NCBI GenBank assembly: GCA_937870675.1
Contig: CALMZN010000002.1
Location: forward strand, 1 to 40,357
DNA length: 40,357 nucleotides
Origin: an uncultured bacterium
GTDB lineage: Bacteria; Patescibacteriota; Patescibacteriia; UBA1558; GWA2-36-10
Direction: 5' to 3'
Under the pieces are notes generated by a model. It did no database searches, was not told the origin of the DNA, and saw nothing but the letters and a program-made list of their open reading frames with translations. The position numbers were made by a program, and so were the translations under genes. Of the stretch, positions 25,240 to 32,403 are shown in pieces; the stretch's first letter is position 1; each line of letters opens with the position of its first letter.

Positions 25240-25248
25240 TGCTATAAT
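25240..25248 (+). promoter_or_regulatory. Extended -10 promoter of the small beta-sandwich gene
   Basis: TGCTATAAT is followed by an approximately 83-nt leader composed almost only of A and T. It shares the TTTTGTGCTATAATAT string with the promoter at 23656-23672. Confidence 0.6.
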
Positions 25249-25337
25249 ATTATCATGTAATTTTAATATATATATAAATATAAAAATAAAAAATATTAAT
25301 ATATATAAAATAATAAATAAAAACTAAATGTAAACGT

Positions 25338-25856
25338 ATGAAAGAAACTATTTTATCAACATTGATTGTCATTGTTTTTGGTTTTTTGGTGGTAGTTGGT
25401 GTCAGAGCCGCTGACAATGCGGATGTCACAGCCACTGTCACAGTCCAAAACATTGCTATGACCTTGAGCCAGTCAACATTTGACTATGGCACTATGTCAA
25501 GCAATACCACCTCTACCACAGTGCCTCTTTGGGCGGGGGCAGGCATAGTAGCCACCAACACTGGCAATGTCAACGAAGATTTTGACATCAACAGCGCTGA
25601 CACTGCTGCTTGGACGCTAGCGACAGCCACATCAACCGCTGATATTTACGCTCATCGTTTTTGCAATGACACGGATAATGACTGCACAACACCTTGGACT
25701 AATTACACAGCCATGACTACATCGCCAGGAGCGTTGGACACGGGAATAGCAGCATCGGGCACAGTTGCTTTTCAATTGCAGATACACACTCCCAACCCTA
25801 GCACAGTTTTTACTGAGCAGAGCTCTAGCGTGACAGTGACGGCTAGCGCCAGCTAA
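25338..25856 (+). CDS. Small secreted beta-sandwich protein, WxL-like
   Basis: The 172-aa protein has a signal peptide (ILSTLIVIVFGFLVVVGVRA, cleaved near ADNAD) and a mature Thr/Ala/Asn-rich beta-sandwich. It resembles the C-terminal domain of the collar-like protein upstream, with the pattern VQNIAMTLSQSTFDYGTM, an AAWTL motif and a Thr/Ser-rich end (SVTVTASAS). It has two cysteines near FCNDTDNDC. It may be the repeating or cell-surface subunit of a structure that includes the neighbour. WxL proteins of Firmicutes have similar size and WxL motifs, but the match is by eye and weak. Confidence 0.65.
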   Translation: MKETILSTLIVIVFGFLVVVGVRAADNADVTATVTVQNIAMTLSQSTFDYGTMSSNTTSTTVPLWAGAGIVATNTGNVNEDFDINSADTAAWTLATATSTADIYAHRFCNDTDNDCTTPWTNYTAMTTSPGALDTGIAASGTVAFQLQIHTPNPSTVFTEQSSSVTVTASAS

Positions 25857-25889
25857 GTGAATATTTAAATTTTGTTTTTATAACCGGTT

Positions 25890-26492
25890 ATGAAAAAATC
25901 TACCTTAGCGGTTGTGGCTATTTGTTTATTTTTACCTTTTTGGGCTTTGGCCAAGATTGGCGTGGGGGTGGGGACTGGTAAAATAGTGGTTGATCAGCCG
26001 ATGAAACCCGGTTTGATTTACACTTTACCACCTTTAGTGGTTCTAAATACCGGCGATGAGGCCTCAGATTACGGCGTCACTATTCAACATCGTGAAAATC
26101 AAGAGCAGATGAAACCAGCTAAGGAATGGTTTAGTTTTGAGCCCAGTAGTTTTTATCTGAATCCCGGTGAATCAAAAGTTGTTCAAATCAAATTAACTTT
26201 GCCCATAAAAGGGGCTAGACCGGGAGATTATTTTGCTTTTTTACAGGCCTATCCAAAGCAAAAAGCTGGTGTCTCGGGTACTAGTGTCAATATAGCCGCC
26301 GCCGCTAAATTGTATTTTACGATAGTGCCTAGTAATTTTTTTGCCGGAATTTATTATAGGATTGTTTCACTTTTGACGCTTTATTCTCCTTGGGGGTACA
26401 TAGTTTTGGTAGTCATTGGAGCTACTTTGTTGCTTGGCATACTGCGCCGTTTCATTTCTTTTAATATCGGACTTAGCGTCAAGAAAAAATAA
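25890..26492 (+). CDS. Membrane-anchored PapD/DUF916-like protein
   Basis: The 200-aa protein has a signal peptide (LAVVAICLFLPFWALA), an Ig-like beta-sandwich of about 125 residues, a C-terminal transmembrane helix (IVLVVIGATLLLGILRRF) and a basic tail. The pattern VVLNTGDEASDYGVTIQ, WFSFEPSSFYLNPGESKVVQIKLTLP and RPGDYFAFLQ is typical of DUF916 (WxL-interacting) and chaperone-like domains. In WxL systems such a protein holds WxL proteins at the surface. It sits between the WxL-like gene and the dockerin gene, 14 nt before the latter, in one apparent operon. Confidence 0.75.
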   Translation: MKKSTLAVVAICLFLPFWALAKIGVGVGTGKIVVDQPMKPGLIYTLPPLVVLNTGDEASDYGVTIQHRENQEQMKPAKEWFSFEPSSFYLNPGESKVVQIKLTLPIKGARPGDYFAFLQAYPKQKAGVSGTSVNIAAAAKLYFTIVPSNFFAGIYYRIVSLLTLYSPWGYIVLVVIGATLLLGILRRFISFNIGLSVKKK

Positions 26493-26506
26493 GATTGTCA
26501 TAATGA

Positions 26507-27562
26507 ATGAAAAAACATGATTTGATGGTTAATTTATTTTTTTTATTAACAATAGTTTTGGCTATTGTTTTTTTTATTTTTTCTAAAGAAATAGTTTTTA
26601 GCAGTGATAGTGTGGTGACGACAGTGCAAATATCGGTTTGTGGTAATGGCGTCAAAGAGGGCGGCGAAGATTGCGATACTAATGATTTTGGGGGAGTATC
26701 TTGCACTTCTTTGGGCTACACCAGCGGTACTTTGACCTGTGATGCGGCTTGCGATTACGTCACTAGCGCTTGTATATACACGGCACCAGTAATTATTGGC
26801 GGTGGTGGCGGTGGTAGCACTGTATTGTTGCCAACAGTGACAGGAGTAAGCTTTTCAGGCAAAGCTTATCCATCAAGTGAAGTCACAGTTTTAAAAGATG
26901 GCCAAATTATTTCTATGACCATGGCTGGTCCGGATGCTAATTTTTTAGTCAGTTTATCCAATATTTCAGCGGGTAATTATATTTTTGCTTTATATACTGA
27001 GGATTCTCAGGGTCTGCGTTCTTCTTTGTTTACTTTTCAGGTCTATGTCACTTTTGGCGCTATTAGCACGGTTAGTGGTATTTTTCTTTCACCGACAATC
27101 ACTGCGGACAAAGTCGAAGTTAAAAAAGGCGATAATTTGGCAATCTTTGGTCAAACAACGCCCAATTCTCAAGTGAGTATCCTAGTCAACTCTTCTCAAG
27201 ATTTTTTTGCTAGCGCCAGTACGGACGAATCAGGCGCTTACCTTTATAATTTTGATACTAGTGTTTTGGAAGAAGGGGACCATAGTACTAAGTCAAAAGT
27301 AACCCTCAATAGCGCTACTAGCAACTATAGCACAGCCGTTGGTTTTTTGGTGGGTGATAAAAACGTCAGCCGACAACCTGGCGCTGATTGTGGTAATCTG
27401 CGAGGGGACATAAATTGCGACGGCAAGGTAAATTTGGTTGATTTTTCCATTGCCGCTTATTGGTATCGGCGGACAAATCCACCAATTCGCGTTGATATTA
27501 ATGGCGATGGGCAGGTGAGTTTGGTAGATTTTAGTATTATGGCTTACAATTGGACTGGTTAA
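26507..27562 (+). CDS. Dockerin-containing surface protein with Cys-rich and Ig-like domains
   Basis: The 351-aa protein starts MKKHDLMVNLFFLL with a signal peptide or anchor. A Cys-rich module follows, CGNGVKEGGEDCDTNDFGG...CDAACDYVTSAC, of the CGNGVxExGExCD type. Then a poly-Gly linker (IIGGGGGGST) and two Ig-like domains with AYPSSEVTVLKDG and TTPNSQVSILVNSS. The C-terminus is a type I dockerin with two calcium-loop repeats, GDINCDGKVNLVDFSI and VDINGDGQVSLVDFSI, each with Asp-x-Asn-x-Asp-Gly and the twelfth-position Asp. Dockerins bind cohesins; two cohesin proteins follow directly. The stop TAATG overlaps the next start by one base. Confidence 0.9.
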   Translation: MKKHDLMVNLFFLLTIVLAIVFFIFSKEIVFSSDSVVTTVQISVCGNGVKEGGEDCDTNDFGGVSCTSLGYTSGTLTCDAACDYVTSACIYTAPVIIGGGGGGSTVLLPTVTGVSFSGKAYPSSEVTVLKDGQIISMTMAGPDANFLVSLSNISAGNYIFALYTEDSQGLRSSLFTFQVYVTFGAISTVSGIFLSPTITADKVEVKKGDNLAIFGQTTPNSQVSILVNSSQDFFASASTDESGAYLYNFDTSVLEEGDHSTKSKVTLNSATSNYSTAVGFLVGDKNVSRQPGADCGNLRGDINCDGKVNLVDFSIAAYWYRRTNPPIRVDINGDGQVSLVDFSIMAYNWTG

Positions 27563-28449
27563 TGTTTATGATAAAAGGAGCAGTAAAAATATTATTGTTG
27601 TTGGGTCTGATCTGGCCCTTGAGCGGACAAGCGGCTTTGTTTTATTTTGAAGATAAGCAAAACAGCGCCGTGGTTGGCCAAGATACGAGCATTACTCTAA
27701 AAATTGATACTCAAGGTCAGCTGATAAACGCTATTGAGGGTGATGTGCTTTTGCCGTCGGATTTACAATTAGTGGATATTTTTGATAATGGCTCTATAAT
27801 AAGTTTTTGGGTGGAAAAACCGGAAAACAAAAATAATATAGTCCACTTTTCTGGTATTACTCCGGGCGGTTTTATGGGGCAGGGAATTTTGTTCAAAATA
27901 TTGGTCAAGGCAGGTTCGTCTGGGTCAAGACAAATAACTTTGGGTAATTTGTCAGCTTATTTGAGTGATGGACAAGGCACGAACGTTATTGTGAGCAGTC
28001 AGTCCGCGCAAATGGATTTTATTATAAGTGAAGAGGCGCCGGCAATTGAAATAAAAATAAATGACAATGAACGGCCCGAAGATTTTACACCTATCATTAG
28101 TCGTTTGGATCAGATTGAGCCGGGTATTTATTTTTTGATTTTTGCTACTCAAGATAAGGGGTCAGGAATTGACTATTATGAAGTGCGAGAAGGATGGTAT
28201 AATTACCAACTAGCCCTTAGCCCTTATCGTCTGAAGAATCAAGAATTGAATCAAGATATTTTTGTCAAAGCCGTGGATAAGGCCGGCAATGAACGAGTCG
28301 TTAAGGTCTTGGCTCTATACGATAAGGCGTGGTATGAAAATTTTTGGTTTTATGTTATAATGATAAGCGTAGTTATTTCGTTGTTTTTGGGTAAAAAAAT
28401 AAAATTATTACGGCATCATGGCCGATCGACAAACAAAAATAAAAGTTAA
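27562..28449 (+). CDS. Membrane-anchored cohesin-domain protein 1
   Basis: From the overlapping ATG at 27562 (MFMIKGAVKILLLLGL) the protein is 295 aa. It has a signal peptide, then a cohesin-like domain at about residues 27-150 with IDTQGQLINAIEGDVLLP, ISFWVEKP and LSDGQGTNVIV. A second beta-rich region follows, and a C-terminal transmembrane helix (FWFYVIMISVVISLFLG) with a basic cytoplasmic tail. The domain should capture the dockerin encoded just upstream. A TTG start at 27550 and ATG at 27568 are alternatives; the TAATG overlap favours 27562. It overlaps the next gene by 32 nt. Confidence 0.82.
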   Translation: MFMIKGAVKILLLLGLIWPLSGQAALFYFEDKQNSAVVGQDTSITLKIDTQGQLINAIEGDVLLPSDLQLVDIFDNGSIISFWVEKPENKNNIVHFSGITPGGFMGQGILFKILVKAGSSGSRQITLGNLSAYLSDGQGTNVIVSSQSAQMDFIISEEAPAIEIKINDNERPEDFTPIISRLDQIEPGIYFLIFATQDKGSGIDYYEVREGWYNYQLALSPYRLKNQELNQDIFVKAVDKAGNERVVKVLALYDKAWYENFWFYVIMISVVISLFLGKKIKLLRHHGRSTNKNKS

Positions 28450-30184
28450 AAATAAAATCAATAAAAAAACGTGGTTAGGCGCCGTAGTTTTGGCGTTATT
28501 TTTTATTTTTGGTCATCAGGTTAAGGCGCAAGCGGCCAGCCTTTATTTTAGTCCGTCAGCTGGATCTTATACAGTAGGGAAAACTTTTAGCACGGCTGTT
28601 TATGTTTCGTCAGCCAGTCAAGCAATCAATGCTGTCTCGGGTGTAATCCGTTTTCCCAGCGATCTGTTGGAGGTGACTAGTGTTTCCAAGTCCGGATCAG
28701 TATTGACTTTTTGGGTGCAAGAGCCATCGTATTCCAATAGTAATGGCGAGATAAATTTTGAAGGCATAGTGATGAACCCGGGTTTTACCGGAACTGGTGG
28801 CAAGATTATAACCATCACTTTCAAAACCAAGACCGCTGGTGTCGCCAATTTGAGTTTGGGCAGTGGTTCGGTTTTGGCCAATGACGGTCAGGGGACCAAT
28901 ATTATTAATTCTTTGGGTACAGCCAGATTTAATATTGAAGCTAAGCAAGTGGGACCAGCCGCTCCTGAAGGGGAAACGCCGTCAGAATCAGTCGGCACGC
29001 CACCTGCCCCCAAGATTGAATCCAGCACTCATCCTGATCCCAATGCTTGGTACGCCAACAATAACCCAGAATTTTCTTGGGTCTTGGCCAAAGATATTAC
29101 TTCGGCCAGCTTATTGGTCAGCAATAAACCCCAAGATGTCCCCAGCATCAACTATACACCAGCGATTAGTAGCAAAAGTTTGGCCGGCATTGATGACGGC
29201 GCTTGGTATTTACACATACGTTTGCGCAACAAATTGGGCTGGGGCGGAACGACGCACTATCGTTTTCAAATTGATCGAACCAATCCGGAATATTTAAATA
29301 TCAAAATGTTGGATCGGGCAAATTTGACCGAGGCGAGCTTAAAATTTATTTTTGATGCCTTTGATGCTGCTTCTGGCATTGAAAAATATGAAATCCAAAT
29401 GGATAACAATGATACCATCAAATGGATTGATGATGGCAGTCATGTCTATACCACCGAATCACTAGTTCCAGGCCGGCACACAATGATAGTCAAGGCCATT
29501 GATCGCGCTGGTAATTTTGTGGCTAATTTTGTGGAATTCAACATTGAAGCCATTAATGCGCCGGTGATTACTTATTATCCCACCAGTTTGACGAGCAAGG
29601 ATATATTTTTGGTCAAAGGCGAGACTTACACCAATGCCAAAGTTTTTATTTCTATTCGTCGCGATCACGATGAGCCACAAAAATTTGAAACCCAAGCTGA
29701 TGAAAACGGCAAGTTCACTTTTGTGGCGGATGATAAATTATCGGACGGCATTTATCACTTCTGGGCAGAGGCAATGGATAGTAAGGGGGCCCGCAGTCTC
29801 CCCACGCAACAATACCGCTTTATGGTCGAGCAGCCAAAATTTATCCGCATCGGTTCCCTTGCTATCAGTTTCTTGTCAGTAATAATTTCTTTGATCGCCC
29901 TACTCTTGGGCTTAGTAATGTTTTGGGGTTATTCAATGAGAAAAGCTAAGACCATCAGTCGTCGCGTGAAAAAAGAGACCGTAGAAGCTAGCACGGTTTT
30001 GCATCAAGAATTTCATAAGTTAAAGGACAATGTCAAGAAGCAGTTGACTTCCATAGAGTGCGCTGGCAAAAAACGCGCTCTAACCAAAGAGGAGGCGAAG
30101 CTATTAAAGAAATTAAGCGCAGATTTGACGGTGGCCGAAGATAAAGTGGCCAAAGAAATTTCTGATATCAAAAAACAAGTATAG
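28418..30184 (+). CDS. Membrane-anchored cohesin-domain protein 2 with cytoplasmic coiled coil
   Basis: The 588-aa protein has an N-terminal signal helix (TWLGAVVLALFFIFGH) and a cohesin-like domain (about residues 42-175: SASQAINAVSGVIRFPSDLL, LTFWVQEPS, LANDGQGTNIIN). A Pro/Glu linker and Ig-like domains follow, with HPDPNAWYANNNPEFSW and DGAWYLHIRLRNKLGWGG, and a transmembrane helix near residues 480-505 (LAISFLSVIISLIALLLG). The tail is basic and probably a coiled coil inside the cell. The cohesin domain shares SFWV/TFWV and DGQGTN motifs with the previous gene, so the two are paralogues. The cytoplasmic tail could link surface assembly to the inside. Confidence 0.85.
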   Translation: MADRQTKIKVKNKINKKTWLGAVVLALFFIFGHQVKAQAASLYFSPSAGSYTVGKTFSTAVYVSSASQAINAVSGVIRFPSDLLEVTSVSKSGSVLTFWVQEPSYSNSNGEINFEGIVMNPGFTGTGGKIITITFKTKTAGVANLSLGSGSVLANDGQGTNIINSLGTARFNIEAKQVGPAAPEGETPSESVGTPPAPKIESSTHPDPNAWYANNNPEFSWVLAKDITSASLLVSNKPQDVPSINYTPAISSKSLAGIDDGAWYLHIRLRNKLGWGGTTHYRFQIDRTNPEYLNIKMLDRANLTEASLKFIFDAFDAASGIEKYEIQMDNNDTIKWIDDGSHVYTTESLVPGRHTMIVKAIDRAGNFVANFVEFNIEAINAPVITYYPTSLTSKDIFLVKGETYTNAKVFISIRRDHDEPQKFETQADENGKFTFVADDKLSDGIYHFWAEAMDSKGARSLPTQQYRFMVEQPKFIRIGSLAISFLSVIISLIALLLGLVMFWGYSMRKAKTISRRVKKETVEASTVLHQEFHKLKDNVKKQLTSIECAGKKRALTKEEAKLLKKLSADLTVAEDKVAKEISDIKKQV

Positions 30185-30210
30185 TTTTTAATTGCTAAAT
30201 AAATTTATAA

Positions 30211-30250
30211 CAGCCCTGCACCGCCTGGTACAGGGCTGGCTTGTTTTTTT
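30211..30250 (+). terminator. Terminator of the cohesin-dockerin operon
   Basis: AGCCCTG (30212-30218) pairs with CAGGGCT (30231-30237), and TTGTTTTTTT follows after GGC. Confidence 0.85.
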
Positions 30251-30259
30251 GGTCAAATT

Positions 30260-30871
30260 TTACTGACAGCTAGTTGTCGGCAGGCCATTAACTTGGCTGA
30301 CCCAGAAAGAAGTTGAATGACTGCAGTAGCCACTAAAAGGATCATTGCCTGGGTAGGCGTATTTTCTGACTTCAAAATGCAAGTGCGGACCAGAGGAGTT
30401 GCCAGATGAACCGCTTTTGGCAATGCCTGCTCCGCATAGCACGGACATTGGCCAGACAGCAGTATCTAGCTGTAGGTGGGCGTAGAGTGTCACCCAGCCA
30501 ATACCGTCGGTCAAAATTCCTTCATGATCAATGCGAACATTGTTGCCATAGCCACCGCCACAAGTACTGCCCAAGTAGCCGTAGGTCGGACAGCCGTTAT
30601 AGCGGTAGTAGAGCCCGCCGACTGCTGAAGCATAGACAGGCGTACCCACTGCCGTGGCTAGGTCAGTGCCGGCATGTCCTTCATAAGTGCCGCTAGTGAC
30701 GCAGGTGTATTTTCTTAGACCTAGGCCAGCTTGGTTGTCATAAAAAGAGCTAAATACCGGTGTGGCGCTGATTGGTCGGCGGAATTTTGGCTCGGCCTTA
30801 GCTTGCGGGGCCAAAAACCAGAACATGGCCAATAGCAAAAATAAGCTCACGCTTTTCTTTAAAATTTTCAT
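30260..30871 (-). CDS. Secreted M23-family peptidase (LytM-like)
   Basis: The 203-aa protein has a signal peptide (LFLLLAMFWFLAPQAKA) and a peptidase M23 domain. The zinc and catalytic motifs are present: HAGTDLA (first His and Asp ligands), YAHL, and the HLHFEV signature near residue 165. Such enzymes cut peptidoglycan cross-bridges. It has six cysteines, two of them as YGYLGSTCGGG and GYCSHSTSFW. It starts 4 nt after the stop of the TolB-like gene, so the two are co-transcribed on the minus strand. Confidence 0.92.
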   Translation of the reverse strand: MKILKKSVSLFLLLAMFWFLAPQAKAEPKFRRPISATPVFSSFYDNQAGLGLRKYTCVTSGTYEGHAGTDLATAVGTPVYASAVGGLYYRYNGCPTYGYLGSTCGGGYGNNVRIDHEGILTDGIGWVTLYAHLQLDTAVWPMSVLCGAGIAKSGSSGNSSGPHLHFEVRKYAYPGNDPFSGYCSHSTSFWVSQVNGLPTTSCQ

Positions 30872-30875
30872 AAGT

Positions 30876-31871
30876 TTATTTTTTTATAATTTTACCAGTT
30901 AAATCGACATTGATACTTTGGACGCTAGTTTGCTGGCTGTTGTTTAATATTACATTTACAACTTGGCCATTTTGACTCCAAGTCGCTTCTTGTCCATAGG
31001 TCAAAAATTTGCCAGTCAGCTGGTTTTTTTCGGCGTTGAATTGGTTGAGCCAGATAGCGTGGTCGGACTCATAGAGCAACATAGTGCCATCAGGCGACCA
31101 AATTGGTTTTTCAGAGGGCATAGGCAGGCCATTATCTTTGATGTAGTAGAGCCCAAAATTAGACAGCTGTTTTTTGTTTTGGCCGTCACGGTCAATGACA
31201 AAATGCGAGCTAGTGCCTTGGTCATTGGTAGAAAAGAAAAGCACCTTTTGTCCGTCAGGAGTCCAGAGGGGGAGCCAGTCCTCCCACCTGTTGGTTATTC
31301 TTACTTCTTGTCTAGTATCCAGATCCAAGACAGTCAGACCGAGCGCTTGGTCAGTGTAAGGCGCTATCCAGTCGGGGTTTAATTTTTGATAAACCATAAA
31401 CCGCCCGTCTAACGACAAATCAGGCGAAAAAACTTTGTCCATGATTTTTTCTTGGCTTGACTGATTGATATCATGGCGCCAGAGATTTTGCTGGGCATCA
31501 GTGAAATAGATTAGCGTATTTTTGGGATCCAAGTCAGCCCAGCGCACCAAATCATTGGATATTTTTTGCTCACTCTTGTCTAGTAAGTTGATCAAAAATA
31601 AATTAGTTCCGCCAGTGCTTTCGCTATTAGCAACAACTTCTCCTTCCCAGGCCTTGCCCACTAGAGCATAGTGGCTGTTGTAGTCAAACAGGATTTTTAA
31701 ATCAGCTTGGTTGGTAAATTGTTTTTTTTCTAGGGCTTGGCTGGTTGAATAAAGGTTGCCGTTTAGGATAGTCAATTTTTCGGCTTGGGCTTTTTGGCTT
31801 GGGCGAATGAAATACGCTCCTAGCAGTAGGGTCAAGCTCAAGACCAATGGTATTATTAATTTTAGCTTCAT
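30876..31871 (-). CDS. TolB-like beta-propeller lipid- or wall-associated protein
   Basis: The 331-aa protein has a signal peptide or N-anchor (LIIPLVLSLTLLLGAYF) and repeats of a WD40-like/PD40 beta-propeller: KVFSPDLSLDGRFMVY, PLWTPDGQKVLFFSTND, PIWSPDGTMLLYESD and ATWSQNGQVV. Propellers of this kind bind other proteins or peptides. It is located outside the cell and is translated just before the M23 peptidase, so it could help regulate or position it. A structured leader with a terminator lies directly upstream (31891-32024). Confidence 0.8.
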   Translation of the reverse strand: MKLKLIIPLVLSLTLLLGAYFIRPSQKAQAEKLTILNGNLYSTSQALEKKQFTNQADLKILFDYNSHYALVGKAWEGEVVANSESTGGTNLFLINLLDKSEQKISNDLVRWADLDPKNTLIYFTDAQQNLWRHDINQSSQEKIMDKVFSPDLSLDGRFMVYQKLNPDWIAPYTDQALGLTVLDLDTRQEVRITNRWEDWLPLWTPDGQKVLFFSTNDQGTSSHFVIDRDGQNKKQLSNFGLYYIKDNGLPMPSEKPIWSPDGTMLLYESDHAIWLNQFNAEKNQLTGKFLTYGQEATWSQNGQVVNVILNNSQQTSVQSINVDLTGKIIKK

Positions 31872-31890
31872 AAGATTTTATTTAATTTAA

Positions 31891-31917
31891 TAAAAAAACT
31901 CAAAAATACTTTTGAGT
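31891..31917 (-). terminator. Terminator or attenuator of the minus-strand leader RNA
   Basis: On the minus strand ACTCAAAA-gtat-TTTTGAGT (31917-31898), a perfect 8-bp stem, is followed by TTTTTTTATT. It lies only 20-45 nt upstream of the TolB-like gene, so readthrough would give an attenuated operon leader. Confidence 0.8.
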
Positions 31918-32024
31918 CAAGGAGGAGAGTGGTTGTAAAAAATAAAAACACCTAGTTCAAACAGAACCTGATCTAAGGGCCTGTTTGCCTTCAGTGCTAA
32001 ATCGCTTTTCATCTTACTTTTCTT
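31891..32024 (-). ncRNA. Predicted small RNA or attenuator leader with anti-Shine-Dalgarno tract
   Basis: A minus-strand promoter, TTGCCT (32054-32059) with 17-nt spacer and TAAAAT (32031-32036), predicts a start near 32024. The transcript of about 134 nt would end at the terminator above. It has a hairpin CAAACAG/CTGTTTG (31958-31987) and, just before the terminator, CUCUCCUCCUUGA (31917-31929), complementary to Shine-Dalgarno sequences. It also contains a 31-codon ORF (32012 to 31917), beginning MKSDLALKANRPLDQV, whose stop codon touches the terminator stem. It could be a trans-acting sRNA, or a leader peptide and attenuator for the TolB-like/M23 operon. The RNA is inferred from sequence alone. 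Confidence 0.5.
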
Positions 32025-32030
32025 ACTAGA

Positions 32031-32059
32031 ATTTTAGCTTATTTAAAAAAAATAGGCAA
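32031..32059 (-). promoter_or_regulatory. Promoter of the minus-strand leader RNA
   Basis: TTGCCT with 17-nt spacer and TAAAAT on the minus strand, divergent from the promoter at 32082. Confidence 0.65.
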
Positions 32060-32081
32060 GGAGCGCATTTTGTCAAACAAA

Positions 32082-32110
32082 TTGCTTGATTCGCCATTTT
32101 TGGCTATAAT
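32082..32110 (+). promoter_or_regulatory. Promoter of the 58-aa secreted protein gene
   Basis: TTGCTT (32082-32087), 17-nt spacer and TATAAT (32105-32110). The predicted start near 32117 gives a leader of about 27 nt. Confidence 0.75.
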
Positions 32111-32143
32111 AACAGTATATTGAATAAGTAATGGGTTTATGGT

Positions 32144-32320
32144 ATGAAACCACCAAAATTTTTTATCATTATCATTATTTTTTTGATAACCGTTTTTTTG
32201 CTAGCCGGCTTGATGTGGTTGCGTGGCGATGAAGACGCTTGGTTATGTGTAGGGGGTCAGTGGGTGCGTCACGGCAATCCCAGCGTTTCTCAACCAACAA
32301 CACCTTGTGATAACAAATAA
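32144..32320 (+). CDS. Small signal-peptide-bearing protein, 58 aa
   Basis: The ORF begins MKPPKFFIIIIIFLITVFLL, a strong hydrophobic membrane or signal segment. A short exposed part follows, with an EDAWLCVGGQWVRHGNP motif, a Pro/Thr-rich stretch and one more Cys near the end. Small proteins with a similar CVxGxWVxHGxP pattern occur in Patescibacteria as I recall, but I have not verified it. A good promoter lies 34 nt upstream. It is short of typical ORF cut-offs. The function is unknown; the two Cys could form a disulfide. Confidence 0.6.
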   Translation: MKPPKFFIIIIIFLITVFLLAGLMWLRGDEDAWLCVGGQWVRHGNPSVSQPTTPCDNK

Positions 32321-32325
32321 ATTTT

Positions 32326-32397
32326 ATGGATACAGAGAAAAAAGCATTCAACTGTGTAGCCATCATCTTGTCTTATGCTATTTTATTAATTAACTAA
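32326..32397 (+). CDS. Possible 23-aa hydrophobic peptide
   Basis: ATG at 32326 opens a 24-codon frame (MDTEKKAFNCVAIILSYAILLIN, shown here as polar head and hydrophobic tail) ending 6 nt before the DUF5671 gene. It starts 5 nt after the preceding stop. The frame may be chance, and there is no clear Shine-Dalgarno sequence. Confidence 0.2.
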   Translation: MDTEKKAFNCVAIILSYAILLIN

Positions 32398-32403
32398 AAA
32401 AAT

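Noticed and set aside
31917..31955. + strand Shine-Dalgarno sequence AAGGAGGAG with GTG start
   Set aside because: The frame from the GTG is only eight codons long; the minus-strand reading (anti-Shine-Dalgarno tract and terminator) explains the sequence better.
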